64,000 nt of DNA, taken from positions 83,076-147,075 of the forward strand of contig PZPK01000008.1 of assembly GCA_006212045.1 (NCBI GenBank), in the 5' to 3' direction. Made by a program: the position numbers and the translations under genes. Below, in pieces: positions 19,224-28,848 of the stretch; the first letter of the stretch is position 1, and each line of letters starts with the position of its first letter. The notes under the pieces are model-generated. The model did no database searches, was not told where the DNA came from, and saw only the letters and a program-made list of their open reading frames with translations. Origin of the DNA: Oleiphilus sp. (GTDB taxonomy: Bacteria; Pseudomonadota; Gammaproteobacteria; Pseudomonadales; Oleiphilaceae).

Positions 19224-20189
19224 GTGAATACCTATATCGAGTCCGCTAGGCGAACCATCAGCACCGAGCAACGCGCTATCGGCGAATTACTCAATCGTCT
19301 GGACGAACATTTTACCAAGGCATGCGAGGCGATGAGCGCCTGTAAAGGACGCGTGATTGTCACCGGCATGGGAAAGTCAGGGCACATCGCCAATAAAATT
19401 GCAGCCACGCTGGCCAGCACAGGCACTCCCGCTTTTTTTGTGCATCCGGGCGAAGCCAGTCATGGCGATTTGGGCATGATCACTAAAGACGATGTGGTAC
19501 TGGCCATCTCCAATTCCGGCAATACCTCGGAAATCGTCACCATTCTGCCGCTCATCAAACGGATGGGGACCCCCCTGATCAGTATGACAGGCAACCCGAA
19601 CTCAATCATGGCCCAGCAGTCTGACATCCGGCTCGACATCAGCATCGACACCGAAGCCTGCCCGCTTGGCCTCGCACCAACCACCAGCACGACTGTGTCA
19701 CTGGTGATGGGAGATGCTTTGGCCGTAGCACTGCTGGAAGCCAAAGGCTTCTCGGAAGAGGATTTCGCCTTTTCCCACCCTGGAGGAGCGCTGGGCAAGA
19801 AGCTCTTGCTCAAGGTCTCTGACCTGATGCATACCGGTGAACGCATTCCCAAAGTATCCCAAAACACTTTATTGACCGACGGTCTGCTGGAAATCACGCG
19901 CAAGGGTTTTGGCTTAACTGCCGTTCTGTCGCCTGACAACACCCTGGCAGGGCTGTTCACCGATGGCGATTTACGCCGTGCATTTGAAAACAAGGTCGAC
20001 ATTACCACCACCGAAATTGGCGCATTGATGACCACCAACTGCAAGACAATTTCCCCGGACGCACTGGCAGCAGAAGGCCTGAACCTGATGGAAGTCAACA
20101 AAATAACCGGTTTGCTGGTGGTGAATGATGCACGTGAGCTGGTAGGCGTGCTACACATGCACGATCTGCTCAGAGCAGGAGTAATTTAA
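19224..20189 (+). CDS. kdsD: Arabinose-5-phosphate isomerase
   Basis: KdsD interconverts ribulose-5-phosphate and arabinose-5-phosphate, the first step toward Kdo for the LPS inner core. The product has 321 residues: an N-terminal SIS domain (about 35-175) with GMGKSGHIANKIAATLASTGTP-type sequence and FVHPGEASHGDLGM, and a tandem CBS pair (about 205-318). The start is GTG at 19224, six bases after yrbG, and the gene ends three bases before kdsC, so translation is probably coupled. Confidence 0.95.
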   Translation: MNTYIESARRTISTEQRAIGELLNRLDEHFTKACEAMSACKGRVIVTGMGKSGHIANKIAATLASTGTPAFFVHPGEASHGDLGMITKDDVVLAISNSGNTSEIVTILPLIKRMGTPLISMTGNPNSIMAQQSDIRLDISIDTEACPLGLAPTTSTTVSLVMGDALAVALLEAKGFSEEDFAFSHPGGALGKKLLLKVSDLMHTGERIPKVSQNTLLTDGLLEITRKGFGLTAVLSPDNTLAGLFTDGDLRRAFENKVDITTTEIGALMTTNCKTISPDALAAEGLNLMEVNKITGLLVVNDARELVGVLHMHDLLRAGVI

Positions 20190-20192
20190 TCC

Positions 20193-20759
20193 ATGTCAAC
20201 GACATCGCAGCCTTCTGATTATCTGGAATCAGTTCCTGAACAGACGCGCGCCCGCGCGGCAAACATCCGCCTTTTGGCGCTGGACGTCGACGGCGTCATG
20301 ACCGATGGCAAGCTATTGTTCAGCGCGCAGGGAGATGAACTGAAAGCCTTTAACATTCTCGATGGCCACGGCATTAAAATGCTGTTATCGCAGCAGATTG
20401 ACGTCGCTATCATTACCGGCCGAACGTCCCCCTTAACCGCGCGCAGGGCAAGAGATCTTGGCATCAAACATCTGCAACAGGGCCGTGAAGACAAGAAGGA
20501 AGCCCTGGAAGAATTGCTTGCCGAGCTTGGATTAACGACTGAGCAGGCCGCCTATGTCGGGGATGACCTGCCCGATTTGGGGGCAATCAAATCCGCGGGA
20601 CTGGGCATTTCGGTGCCAAATGCGCATGCCTTTGTCAGGCAACATGCGGATTATTGCACCCTGACGCCAGGGGGCTTCGGTGCGGTCAGAGAGGTCTGCG
20701 ACCTGATACTGGATGCACAAGGGTTATTGCACGACCTGCTCACCAAATATCTCCCCTAG
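20193..20759 (+). CDS. kdsC: 3-deoxy-D-manno-octulosonate 8-phosphate phosphatase
   Basis: KdsC removes phosphate from Kdo-8-phosphate to give Kdo. It is a C0-type HAD phosphatase without a cap domain that works as a tetramer. The product has 188 residues. The nucleophile and acid are D31 and D33 in LALDVDGVMTDG. Motif II is IITGRTS, motif III includes the lysine of REDKKEAL, and motif IV is VGDDLPDL. It sits between kdsD and lptC. Confidence 0.95.
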   Translation: MSTTSQPSDYLESVPEQTRARAANIRLLALDVDGVMTDGKLLFSAQGDELKAFNILDGHGIKMLLSQQIDVAIITGRTSPLTARRARDLGIKHLQQGREDKKEALEELLAELGLTTEQAAYVGDDLPDLGAIKSAGLGISVPNAHAFVRQHADYCTLTPGGFGAVREVCDLILDAQGLLHDLLTKYLP

Positions 20760-20781
20760 CCCATCCATTTAAAACGCCACG

Positions 20782-21402
20782 ATGAGACTTTCGAAACGCA
20801 CCCGCCAGCTTTTAACACTTCTGTTGCTGGCCATCAGTCTCTGGCTGTTTTTCAGGGAGTCCACCAAAGAACCGTTGACTCAGCCTGCCCGTTCCGAAAC
20901 CACCGAGCGGCCAAGCGCCTTCACCAATGGCGCAACCATTCTCAACTACGAAGATGGGAGTGAAGCACCTGTTTATCGTGTCACCAGTGTTGAATCACTC
21001 TACTTCACGCGTCAGGGGAAACTGGAAAGCATTACTCCGGAAATTACGCTCAGAGATGACAATGGCAATGCCTACCGCCTCAGAGCCGTCAAAGGCACAT
21101 TCCTGGAACAAAACCGGCAACTTTTACTCGATGGCAAGGTACGTGTTGTACAATTCCCGAAAGACAAGCGCATGGAGGATGCGTCTGCCACGCAAGATCG
21201 ATCAGAGGATTCTCCTGCCGTTTTTGAGCTGCAAACAGAACAACTGAGAGTAGACATCGACAAGCGCTTTATCTACACAGAGCAAGCCGTTAAGATCACA
21301 CATAATGACCATACCATTACCGCTGTAGGGCTCAATGCTTCGCTTGAAACCAAAACACTGCAACTGCTCAATCAGGTCAGAGGGCGCTATGAATTGCCTT
21401 AG
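20782..21402 (+). CDS. lptC: LPS export system protein LptC
   Basis: LptC is a bitopic inner-membrane protein that receives LPS from LptB2FG and passes it to LptA. The product has 206 residues: an N-terminal membrane helix (about 9-23) and a periplasmic beta-jellyroll with FTNGATILNYEDGSEAPVY-type strands and the family's LLLDGKVRV. Its 3' end overlaps the start of lptA by 14 bases, indicating coupled translation. Confidence 0.9.
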   Translation: MRLSKRTRQLLTLLLLAISLWLFFRESTKEPLTQPARSETTERPSAFTNGATILNYEDGSEAPVYRVTSVESLYFTRQGKLESITPEITLRDDNGNAYRLRAVKGTFLEQNRQLLLDGKVRVVQFPKDKRMEDASATQDRSEDSPAVFELQTEQLRVDIDKRFIYTEQAVKITHNDHTITAVGLNASLETKTLQLLNQVRGRYELP

Positions 21403-22015
21403 TTCGTCCAAGCGCCTTCCACCGAGGCTATTCTCTCTTTTACTGATGGTAAGCCTGCCCGTTTACGCGCTGGACACGCAAAGAGATCTGCCCATTGATG
21501 TTGTCTCGAACTCAGCCGAGCTCAATGACCAAACAGGCATCGCAAAGTATCTTGGCGACGTCATCATCACTCAGGGTGACAGCAAGCTGGAAGCTGAGGA
21601 GGTCGCCGTGACCGTCATCGACCAAAGCATTCAATTAATCGAAGCCAGCGGCTCACCCGCGAGATTTCGTGAGGGCGCGATAAACGAGGAGCCACGCACC
21701 CAGGGCAGCGCATCCACTATTCGCTACGACGCAGAACAGGCAACTCTGCTGTTTCAGGGGCAGGCAGAACTGTTGCAACAGGGCAACACCTTTGCAGGCG
21801 AGCAGATTATTTACGATATAGAGCAACGGGCAATTCGGGCCACAGGCAACGACTCCGGGGAGTCGCGCGTTAAAATTCGTTATCGACCTGCCGATTTCAA
21901 GACTGAAAAACCGGAGTCGCCCCCAATACCACAGGATGAAAACAAAGGTCCGCAGGCGCCTTCAAATCAGGATGAAGCCCCAAACGGGCCAGCCACAGCG
22001 ACTGTCACAAAATGA
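21389..22015 (+). CDS. lptA: LPS transport periplasmic protein LptA
   Basis: LptA forms the periplasmic bridge that carries LPS from LptC to LptD. The product has 208 residues: a signal peptide (about 1-27, ending VYALD) and an OstA/LptA jellyroll with [32 protein letters not shown] and [18 protein letters not shown] proline-rich, probably disordered tail covers the last 35 or so residues. The start at 21389 lies inside the end of lptC; an earlier in-frame codon is not needed because the signal peptide starts here. The stop overlaps the lptB start by four bases. Confidence 0.93.
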   Translation: MNCLSSSKRLPPRLFSLLLMVSLPVYALDTQRDLPIDVVSNSAELNDQTGIAKYLGDVIITQGDSKLEAEEVAVTVIDQSIQLIEASGSPARFREGAINEEPRTQGSASTIRYDAEQATLLFQGQAELLQQGNTFAGEQIIYDIEQRAIRATGNDSGESRVKIRYRPADFKTEKPESPPIPQDENKGPQAPSNQDEAPNGPATATVTK

Positions 22016-22737
22016 AAACGCTAACTGCTGAACACCTCGCCAAAAGTTATAAAGGGCGCCAAGTCGTTGTTGATGTCTCGATGTCTATCGACAGTGGTCA
22101 GATCGTTGGCCTTTTGGGCCCGAATGGCGCGGGAAAAACCACCTGTTTTTACATGATTGTCGGACTCGTCCGGCAAGACGCAGGCACCATCCGGATCAAT
22201 GATCTGGACCTGAGTCACAAGGCGATGCATGACCGGGCCCGCGCAGGCATCGGTTACTTGCCGCAGGAAGCGTCAATCTTCAGGAAGCTTAGCGTCTACA
22301 ACAATATACTTGGTGTGCTCGAAACACGTAAGGATCTGAACCGGAGCGAACGTCGTGAACGCACGGAAATCCTGCTGGAAGAGTTTCATATCACCCATAT
22401 TCGGGACAGCATGGGCATGGCCCTTTCCGGCGGAGAAAGACGCCGCGTCGAGATTGCACGCGCTCTGGCGATGGAACCGGATTTCATTCTTCTGGACGAG
22501 CCATTTGCCGGCGTTGACCCAATTTCTGTCAGCGATATCAAGCAGATAGTCACACACCTGAAAGACAAGGGTATCGGAGTACTCATCACCGACCACAATG
22601 TGAGAGAAACGCTTGATATCTGTGAAAAAGCCTATATCGTTAGTGGTGGCCACATTATTGCATCAGGGACATCTGAAGACATCCTGTCTAACCAGAAAGT
22701 AAAGGATGTCTACCTTGGAAACGAGTTTCGAATTTAG
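22012..22737 (+). CDS. lptB: LPS export ABC transporter ATPase LptB
   Basis: LptB is the cytoplasmic ATPase dimer that drives LPS extraction from the inner membrane with LptFG. The product has 241 residues. Walker A is GPNGAGKT at residues 36-43, the Q-loop is [15 protein letters not shown], the signature is [15 protein letters not shown], Walker B is [13 protein letters not shown], and the switch histidine is in [10 protein letters not shown]. These are near-invariant in LptB. It overlaps lptA by four bases and ends the lpt unit; lptFG are not in the window. Confidence 0.96.
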   Translation: MKTLTAEHLAKSYKGRQVVVDVSMSIDSGQIVGLLGPNGAGKTTCFYMIVGLVRQDAGTIRINDLDLSHKAMHDRARAGIGYLPQEASIFRKLSVYNNILGVLETRKDLNRSERRERTEILLEEFHITHIRDSMGMALSGGERRRVEIARALAMEPDFILLDEPFAGVDPISVSDIKQIVTHLKDKGIGVLITDHNVRETLDICEKAYIVSGGHIIASGTSEDILSNQKVKDVYLGNEFRI

Positions 22738-22861
22738 CGAACAATACCTGATCAACGCGAACAACTTTGTAAGGCCCTTTAACGTAAATAAACGTTATTT
22801 TGTTTCACAGCCATCTGACTTGGCAGTAAACTGACTTCATGTAATGCAGTAAGAATCTACT

Positions 22862-22936
22862 ATGGTTTTGCATCCTTCCAATAAAAAATCGATGACCGCT
22901 TACACTCAATTCAAGGCGGAATTGCCACAATGGTAA
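22862..22936 (+). CDS. Possible 24-codon upstream ORF coupled to rpoN
   Basis: A short frame starts with ATG at 22862 and ends with TAA at 22934-22936. That stop overlaps the second in-frame ATG of rpoN (TAATG arrangement). The ribosome site (TAAGAA region) is weak, and the peptide is not recognisable. It could be a leader that tunes rpoN translation, or chance. Confidence 0.25.
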   Translation: MVLHPSNKKSMTAYTQFKAELPQW

Positions 22937-24456
22937 TGAAGGCTTCGCTTCAATTGAAAATGGGGCAACATCTAACGATGACGCCCCAGCTGCAGCAGGC
23001 CATCCGTCTTTTGCAACTCTCTACAATGGATCTGCAGCAGGAAATTCAGGAAGCACTGGATTCCAACCCGATGCTGGAGCTTTCAGAGGATGGCAGCGAA
23101 GCGCAAGAGCAGGAACGCGAAAGCAACAGCCAGTCCAAAGCTGAAGAAAACGGCACAGACAATGAGTCGGCCGGCAAAAGCGATAACAGCAGTGAAGCCA
23201 AAACAGAACAGCATGAAAGCGAACGGGAAGAATGGGGCGACGAAATCCCCAATGATCTTCCTGTCGATACTGCCTGGGACGACATCTACCCTACCACCGG
23301 ATCTGCCAGTTCGGCACCAGATGAAGACTCCCCCGATTTCGAAAGCCGCAACAGCTCCGAAGAAACACTGATCGAAAAACTGTTATGGCAACTGAATCTG
23401 GTGCCGTTTTCCGAGCGGGACAAATACATTGCGGTTGCCATCATCGACTCGATCAATACTGACGGCTACCTGTCCTGCTCCCTGGAGGAAATCTACGAAG
23501 GACTGTACGACGAGAACGATGAAGATCCGGTTGAAATGGATGAGGTCGAAGCGGTTCTCAAGACCATTCAGCACTTTGAGCCCTCCGGCGTCGGCGCTCG
23601 TGATCTGCAGGAGTGCCTGCTGATCCAGCTGCAGCAATTGCCTCCTGATACTCCCTGGTTACCGCAGGCAAGATTGGTGGTCAGTCACTATCTGAATTTA
23701 CTGGGCAGCCGGGATTACGCACAGCTTATGCGCCGCAGCCGTCTCAAAGAAGATGACCTGCGCTCGGTGCTGCATTTGATCCAGTCCCTGACCCCAAAAC
23801 CCGGCGAATCCATGGTAAGCGGCGATACCGAGTATGTGGTTCCGGATGTCGTGGTCAAAAAACTGAATGGCCGCTGGAAGGTTGAACTCAACCCCGAAAT
23901 TGCCCCCAAAATCCGTGTCAATGACGGTTATGCCTCTCTGATCAAACGTGCTGACAGCAGTGCCGATAATACCTTCATGAAGGATCAGTTGCAGGAAGCC
24001 AAATGGTTCATCAAAAGCCTGCAAAGCCGTAATGAAACCCTGCTTAAGGTCGCCAGCAAGATAGTCGCGCACCAGCAAGGTTTTCTGGACTACGGCGAAG
24101 AAGCAATGAAACCCTTGATCCTGCATGACATTGCACAGGCAGTGGAGATGCATGAGTCAACCATTTCGCGTGTGACCACTCAGAAATATATGCATACGCC
24201 CCGGGGAATTTTCGAGCTGAAATATTTTTTCTCGAGCCATGTCAGCACCACATCCGGTGGCGAATGCTCATCCACGGCAATACGTGCCATCATCAAAAAA
24301 CTGGTGGCTGCCGAGAATCCCAAGAAACCCCTGAGTGACAGCAAAATCGCAGATTTATTGAAGGATCAGGGAATCAATGTAGCACGGCGTACCATTGCCA
24401 AGTACCGGGAGGCGATGACGATTCCGCCGTCCAACGAGCGAAAAAGACTGGTCTAG
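22930..24456 (+). CDS. rpoN: RNA polymerase sigma-54 factor
   Basis: RpoN directs RNA polymerase to -24/-12 promoters that need ATP-driven activators, controlling nitrogen use, motility and other traits. The product has 508 residues. Region I is glutamine- and leucine-rich ([19 protein letters not shown], about 6-24). An acidic region II covers about 55-135. The core-binding and DNA-binding parts of region III follow, ending in the RpoN box [10 protein letters not shown] at residues 485-494. Two start codons are possible (22930 and 22936); GGCGGA precedes the first by nine bases. It is followed by hpf, ptsN, rapZ and npr, the standard neighbourhood. Confidence 0.96.
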   Translation: MVMKASLQLKMGQHLTMTPQLQQAIRLLQLSTMDLQQEIQEALDSNPMLELSEDGSEAQEQERESNSQSKAEENGTDNESAGKSDNSSEAKTEQHESEREEWGDEIPNDLPVDTAWDDIYPTTGSASSAPDEDSPDFESRNSSEETLIEKLLWQLNLVPFSERDKYIAVAIIDSINTDGYLSCSLEEIYEGLYDENDEDPVEMDEVEAVLKTIQHFEPSGVGARDLQECLLIQLQQLPPDTPWLPQARLVVSHYLNLLGSRDYAQLMRRSRLKEDDLRSVLHLIQSLTPKPGESMVSGDTEYVVPDVVVKKLNGRWKVELNPEIAPKIRVNDGYASLIKRADSSADNTFMKDQLQEAKWFIKSLQSRNETLLKVASKIVAHQQGFLDYGEEAMKPLILHDIAQAVEMHESTISRVTTQKYMHTPRGIFELKYFFSSHVSTTSGGECSSTAIRAIIKKLVAAENPKKPLSDSKIADLLKDQGINVARRTIAKYREAMTIPPSNERKRLV

Positions 24457-24503
24457 ACCCGGCACAGAACTCCCCCTGACGGTTGCGACCTGAAGGGCTT
24501 GTA

Positions 24504-24523
24504 GGTAGGCGCATTAACCTACC
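24504..24523 (+). promoter_or_regulatory. Small hairpin upstream of hpf
   Basis: GGTAGG (24504-24509) pairs with CCTACC (24518-24523) around eight bases, 26 bases before the hpf start codon and ahead of its AGGAGA ribosome site. It may be a weak terminator for rpoN or a leader structure. Confidence 0.25.
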
Positions 24524-24548
24524 GCCATAAAAACGACAGGAGAAAGCT

Positions 24549-24857
24549 ATGCAATTAAACATCACTGGACATCACGTTGAACTTACCGACTCCATGAAAG
24601 ATTACGTTAGTAGCAAATTGCAGAAACTGGAGCGACACATCGATGGCATTACCAACGTGCAAGTTACCCTGTCGGTAGAGAAACTGCGACAGACCGCCGA
24701 AGCAACACTGCATATCAGCGGAGCAGATATTCACGGTACAGCAGAACACGAAGACATGTATGCGGCCATCGATATGCTCGTAGACAAGCTCGATCGACAA
24801 ATTCTCAAACATAAGGAAAAACAGGTAGCTCGCTCGCATGGGGCGGCTTCTCGTTAA
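24549..24857 (+). CDS. hpf: Ribosome hibernation promoting factor
   Basis: HPF binds the 30S decoding centre and promotes 100S dimers that silence translation in stationary phase. The product has 102 residues, the short gammaproteobacterial form without the dimerising C-terminal extension. The N-terminal MQLNITGHHVELTDSMKDY-like sequence and EATLHISGADIHGTAEHEDMY-type strand are diagnostic. AGGAGA lies eight bases upstream of the start. It lies between rpoN and ptsN. Confidence 0.95.
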   Translation: MQLNITGHHVELTDSMKDYVSSKLQKLERHIDGITNVQVTLSVEKLRQTAEATLHISGADIHGTAEHEDMYAAIDMLVDKLDRQILKHKEKQVARSHGAASR

Positions 24858-24880
24858 AGTTAATAAGGTAAGAATCAAAC

Positions 24881-25342
24881 ATGTCTGAACATTCGATTAC
24901 GGTCGAGTCTATACTGTCTCCCCAGCTGACCCAATGCGGTCTGCCGGGGAGCAGCAAGAAAAAAGTCCTCGAAGAAGTTGCCCGTAAAATCGCCGAAGCA
25001 CGCGATGATCTGGAAGAAAATGAAGTCTTCGATAACTTGGTGAGCAGGGAAAAGCTCGGCAGCACGGGTATTGGCAAAGGGATCGCGATTCCCCATAGTC
25101 GTAGCGAAGGCTGCAAAGAGGTGCTCGGCTGCCTGTTTACACTTCAGGATCAGGTGCCCTTTGAAGCAATCGACAATGAGCCTGTCGACCTTTTGTTTGT
25201 CTTGCTGGTGCCAGCAGAAGCCACCAGCGAACATTTGGAACTACTCAGTCAGATTGCAGAAAAATTCAACAACAGCAGTTTTTGTGATCGCCTGAGGGAA
25301 GCCAAAAGCGACCAGGAACTTTATCAAACCATGATTGCCTAA
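24881..25342 (+). CDS. ptsN: PTS IIA-like nitrogen regulatory protein
   Basis: PtsN (EIIA-Ntr) is the terminal phosphoacceptor of the nitrogen phosphotransferase chain PtsP-NPr-PtsN. In E. coli its dephosphorylated form affects potassium uptake and other targets. The product has 153 residues. The phosphorylated histidine is H72 in GIGKGIAIPHSRS. The FNNSSFCDRLREA segment is typical of the C-terminal helix. It is followed within 31 bases by rapZ. Confidence 0.94.
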   Translation: MSEHSITVESILSPQLTQCGLPGSSKKKVLEEVARKIAEARDDLEENEVFDNLVSREKLGSTGIGKGIAIPHSRSEGCKEVLGCLFTLQDQVPFEAIDNEPVDLLFVLLVPAEATSEHLELLSQIAEKFNNSSFCDRLREAKSDQELYQTMIA

Positions 25343-25373
25343 TGCAGGTATCAACCACACAGCAAAAACAAGC

Positions 25374-26243
25374 ATGGCCATGAAACTCGTTATCGTCAGC
25401 GGACGTTCGGGATCCGGAAAAAGTACTGCGCTTAATGTACTGGAAGATCTCGGCTATTACTGCATCGACAATCTGCCTGTCGGGCTATTGCTCGAATTGG
25501 CCAGTCAATCGGTCCGAAGCGAAGACACGCGTCTGAGCCATGTCGCTGTCAGTATCGATGCTCGCAACCTTTCCAGCGGTATCGAGAATTTCCCGACCTT
25601 CCACAAAGAATGTCTGCAGCAAAACATCACTGTGGATGTTCTGTTTCTGGATGCCAATAGTGACACCCTGTTGAAACGTTTCCACTCGACACGGCGTAAA
25701 CACCCCTTGAGCGACTCAACCAGATCCCTGAAGGAAGCCATCGAGCATGAACGCGAGCTGCTCGGGCCCATCGCCAGCCATGCGGACCTGAATATAGATA
25801 CCAGCAACCTGACGCTTTATGAACTCAGGGACCTGGTTAAATTAAGAGTAGCAGGTCGAAAAAGTCAGGAAATTGCCCTGCTGTTTCAGTCTTTCGGCTT
25901 CAAGAATGGCGTGCCCAGCGATGCCGACTTTGTCTTTGACGCGCGCTGCCTTCCCAATCCCTACTGGGATCCGGCGCTGCGCGGTTATACCGGCCGGGAC
26001 GACCCTGTGGTAAAATTTCTGGAATCCCAAGCGGAAACCGAAGAGATGAGTAACGATATCACTGCGTTTCTAGATAAATGGATTCCCCGATTCAGGGACA
26101 CGAACCGTAGCTACATGACCATTGCTATCGGATGTACCGGCGGGCAACATCGTTCGGTCTATCTATGTGAACGAGTGGGTCGTCACTTTGCTGCAAGCAA
26201 CGATAATGTCCAAATACGCCATAAAGAGCTCCCGGCCAACTAG
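25374..26243 (+). CDS. rapZ: RNase adapter / nucleotide-binding protein RapZ
   Basis: RapZ binds the small RNA GlmZ and presents it to RNase E, linking glucosamine-6-phosphate supply to GlmS synthesis in enterobacteria. The product has 289 residues. Walker A is GRSGSGKST near the N-terminus, and a Walker B-like VLFLDA follows. The C-terminal domain has FKNGVPSDADFVFDARCLPNP-type sequence and ends with IAIGCTGGQHRSVYL, the conserved RapZ signature. ATG at 25374 (or 25380) is chosen; the open frame further upstream begins at a TTG within the ptsN end. Confidence 0.94.
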   Translation: MAMKLVIVSGRSGSGKSTALNVLEDLGYYCIDNLPVGLLLELASQSVRSEDTRLSHVAVSIDARNLSSGIENFPTFHKECLQQNITVDVLFLDANSDTLLKRFHSTRRKHPLSDSTRSLKEAIEHERELLGPIASHADLNIDTSNLTLYELRDLVKLRVAGRKSQEIALLFQSFGFKNGVPSDADFVFDARCLPNPYWDPALRGYTGRDDPVVKFLESQAETEEMSNDITAFLDKWIPRFRDTNRSYMTIAIGCTGGQHRSVYLCERVGRHFAASNDNVQIRHKELPAN

Positions 26244-26257
26244 AAAACTAAACCACC

Positions 26258-26527
26258 ATGTTGAATGAAGACGTTGAGATCGTAAACCAGCTGGGGCTGC
26301 ATGCCCGGGCCGCCGCAAAATTTGTTTCAACGGCGACTCGCTTTGAAAGCAGGATCACCCTGGCTAAAGACGGCAAAGAAGTGGACGGAAAAAGCATCAT
26401 GTCCGTGATGATGCTCGCCGCCAGCATCGGCTCAATCGTACAAATTAAAACAGACGGCCCGGACGAAACTGAAGCCATGGAGGCCATCAAGGCCTTGATC
26501 GCAGACAAGTTTGGTGAAGAACAGTAA
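26258..26527 (+). CDS. ptsO: Nitrogen-PTS phosphocarrier NPr (HPr-like)
   Basis: NPr passes phosphate from EI-Ntr (PtsP) to PtsN. The product has 89 residues. The active histidine is H15 in QLGLHARAAAKF. The region around GKSIMSVMMLAAS holds the regulatory-loop serine position of HPr proteins. It starts 14 bases after rapZ and completes the rpoN-hpf-ptsN-rapZ-ptsO block. Confidence 0.94.
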   Translation: MLNEDVEIVNQLGLHARAAAKFVSTATRFESRITLAKDGKEVDGKSIMSVMMLAASIGSIVQIKTDGPDETEAMEAIKALIADKFGEEQ

Positions 26528-26792
26528 TCCCGATCAAATTTTCATTCCTTCGTGCCCAAACTACTGTACACTCCTGTCCCGGATCGGCATTCCAGCGGCC
26601 CATACGCGTGCTCTGTCCCCGCGAGCGGTCACCCAACCGCATTGGGCCTGTGAAACCACATCACATATCAGAGTTTGCTTAAAGTTCTTATGGTAAACCT
26701 CTGTTTATTATTGTGTTTTAAGCTGTCTAGATGCTGGCCCTTGCACTATAATTTCATAACGTAGTTTCATCTTTTTTCGGCAAGACGATCGT
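26528..26792 (+). other. 265-base gap upstream of mgtE
   Basis: No gene is seen. A TATAAT hexamer lies about 47 bases before the mgtE start, but no convincing -35 box stands 16-18 bases ahead of it. I could not recognise a magnesium riboswitch. Confidence 0.4.
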
Positions 26793-28154
26793 ATGGCGAC
26801 GCAATTTACACAGGATCAGGCAGAACAACAGCTGCAAAGTCTCAGCGATGCGCTGGACTCCGGTTCGCTGCGTCAGGTCGCGCGCATCCTGAACAAAGGT
26901 TTGTCGCCCAGTGATATTGCCCACCTGATTGAATCCTCACCGCCCAAACAGCGCTCGGTGCTCTGGAACCTTGTCGACGAAGACCAGCGCGGTGAGGTAC
27001 TACAATACCTGAGTGAAGACATCCAGTCCTACTTTCTGAGCAAGCTGAATGCGCAGGAGGTTCTGAACGTCACCGGAGATCTGGATACCGACGATCTCGC
27101 TGACATACTGCAGCAGCTTCCAGATGCGGTCATTCTGGAAGTGCTCGATTCAATGGATGCGCAGGACCGCCAACGCATCGAAGAAGTGTTGTCCTATCCA
27201 GAGGATACTGCCGGCGGTCTGATGAACACGGACACGATCACCATTCGTGCCGACATCACCGTTGATGTAGTTCTGCGCTACCTTCGCAGGCACCGCAGCC
27301 TGCCCGATATGACGGACAGCTTGCTGGTCGTCAGTCGTCGCGATGAACTGATTGGCATCCTGCCAATAACCACCATGCTGGTCTCCAGTCCGAATGCCAC
27401 TGTCAGGGAAGTCATGGAAACCGACATCATTTCGATTGATGTCACAATGAGCGACCGTGATGTGGCCAATCTTTTTGAACGTCAGGATTTGGTGACCGCC
27501 CCTGTAATTAACAAAACAGGAATCCTTCTGGGCCGTATTACCATCGATGACGTCGTCGATGTCATCCGGGAAGACGCCGACCACTCTCTGATGAGTATGG
27601 CCGGTCTGGATGAAGAGGAAGATACCTTCGCCCCGATCAAAATAACGGCCAGACGACGAGCGGTGTGGCTCGGCATTAACCTTCTCACCGCCTTCCTCGC
27701 TTCTGCCGTCATCGGCGTGTTTGAAGACACCATTGAAAAAGTGGTCGCACTGGCCGTACTGATGCCCATTGTGGCCAGTATGGGCGGCATTGCGGGCAGT
27801 CAAACGCTAACGCTGGTGATTCGCGCCATGGCCGTCGGACAGATTAACCAGGGCAATCTGCGCTGGCTACTCAACCGGGAATTCTTTGTATCGCTGATCA
27901 ATGGCGTCTTCTGGTCACTGGTTGTGGCCGGCGCCGCCATGCTCTGGTTTCATGACATTGTCATCGGTCTGGTCATCGCAGCGGCCCTGCTCATCAACCT
28001 GGTCGCAGCGGCTATTGTCGGAACCTGTCTTCCGATATTCCTCAAATCGCGCAACATCGACCCGGCGCTTGCAGGAAGTGTACTTCTAACGACAATTACT
28101 GATGTGGTAGGCTTCCTCTCCTTTCTCGGTCTAGCCACACTTGCCTACGCTTAA
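26793..28154 (+). CDS. mgtE: Magnesium transporter MgtE
   Basis: MgtE is a homodimeric Mg2+ channel whose cytoplasmic domains close the pore when Mg2+ is plentiful. The product has 453 residues in the standard order: superhelical N domain (about 20-130), paired CBS domains (about 135-260), plug helix, and five C-terminal membrane helices (about 285-452). The conserved MPIVASMGGIAGSQTL, which lines the pore entrance, is present near residue 330. Its stop overlaps the upstream part of the darP frame but ends before the likely darP start. Confidence 0.94.
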   Translation: MATQFTQDQAEQQLQSLSDALDSGSLRQVARILNKGLSPSDIAHLIESSPPKQRSVLWNLVDEDQRGEVLQYLSEDIQSYFLSKLNAQEVLNVTGDLDTDDLADILQQLPDAVILEVLDSMDAQDRQRIEEVLSYPEDTAGGLMNTDTITIRADITVDVVLRYLRRHRSLPDMTDSLLVVSRRDELIGILPITTMLVSSPNATVREVMETDIISIDVTMSDRDVANLFERQDLVTAPVINKTGILLGRITIDDVVDVIREDADHSLMSMAGLDEEEDTFAPIKITARRRAVWLGINLLTAFLASAVIGVFEDTIEKVVALAVLMPIVASMGGIAGSQTLTLVIRAMAVGQINQGNLRWLLNREFFVSLINGVFWSLVVAGAAMLWFHDIVIGLVIAAALLINLVAAAIVGTCLPIFLKSRNIDPALAGSVLLTTITDVVGFLSFLGLATLAYA

Positions 28155-28167
28155 GGAATCACCAGCC

Positions 28168-28692
28168 ATGTCGGAATTTACCCCGGACCACGACAACGAA
28201 GACCTGGAACCGGTCAAGAGCAAATCCCAGATCAAACGCGAAATGGAAGCCTTGCAGGGCATCGGCAAAAAACTCACGGAACTCAATGAAACACAGCTCA
28301 CAGAAATACCGATGGGTGAAGAGCTACGGCATGCGATTGACCTATACAGGCACCGCATCACCAAGCGCGAAGCCAGACGTCGTCATCTGCAATTTATTGG
28401 CAAGTTGATGCGCTCAGAGGATATTGAAGGTATTCAGGCCGCGTTAGACAAGTACGATTCCAGCAGCAAAGCCTTCGCTCAGGCACTGCACGCACTGGAA
28501 GCGTGGCGAACACGCCTGATCAATGAAGGCAATGAAGCGGTCACAGAATTTATCGAAGCCTATCCACAGACCGACGTCCAGCAGCTGCGACAACTGGTAC
28601 GTAACGCCAAAAGAGAACAATCACAGGACCAGAACAAAGGCGGTTCCAAAAAGCTGTTCCAGTTTCTCAGGCAGATTTCCGAAGCCCACTGA
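28168..28692 (+). CDS. darP: Ribosome-associated protein DarP (YjgA, DUF615)
   Basis: DarP/YjgA associates with 50S assembly intermediates and aids late maturation of the peptidyl-transferase centre. The product has 174 residues. It is strongly charged and helical, with the family's KSKSQIKREMEALQ, LDLYRHRITKREARRRHLQ-like segment and FIGKLMR. The start at 28168 is 13 bases after the mgtE stop; an earlier ATG at 28141 would overlap mgtE and has no good ribosome site. Confidence 0.92.
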   Translation: MSEFTPDHDNEDLEPVKSKSQIKREMEALQGIGKKLTELNETQLTEIPMGEELRHAIDLYRHRITKREARRRHLQFIGKLMRSEDIEGIQAALDKYDSSSKAFAQALHALEAWRTRLINEGNEAVTEFIEAYPQTDVQQLRQLVRNAKREQSQDQNKGGSKKLFQFLRQISEAH

Positions 28693-28848
28693 GCATCAAA
28701 TTTCCAGCCGTCTAGGGCTGCATCTACTCCGAACACCGCGCAAATTTAGACACGTTTTTACATCTTGTAGGCCCCTGGGCTATAGCGCCGCTGTTCCTGA
28801 AAACATATAGTGGCTTACAAATAAATTTACATGAATCAGAGGTTCCCA

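Noticed and set aside
26735..26760. Possible sigma-54 promoter before mgtE (TGG...TTGC pattern)
   Set aside because: The GG and GC elements are only five bases apart instead of ten, so the -24/-12 spacing is wrong.
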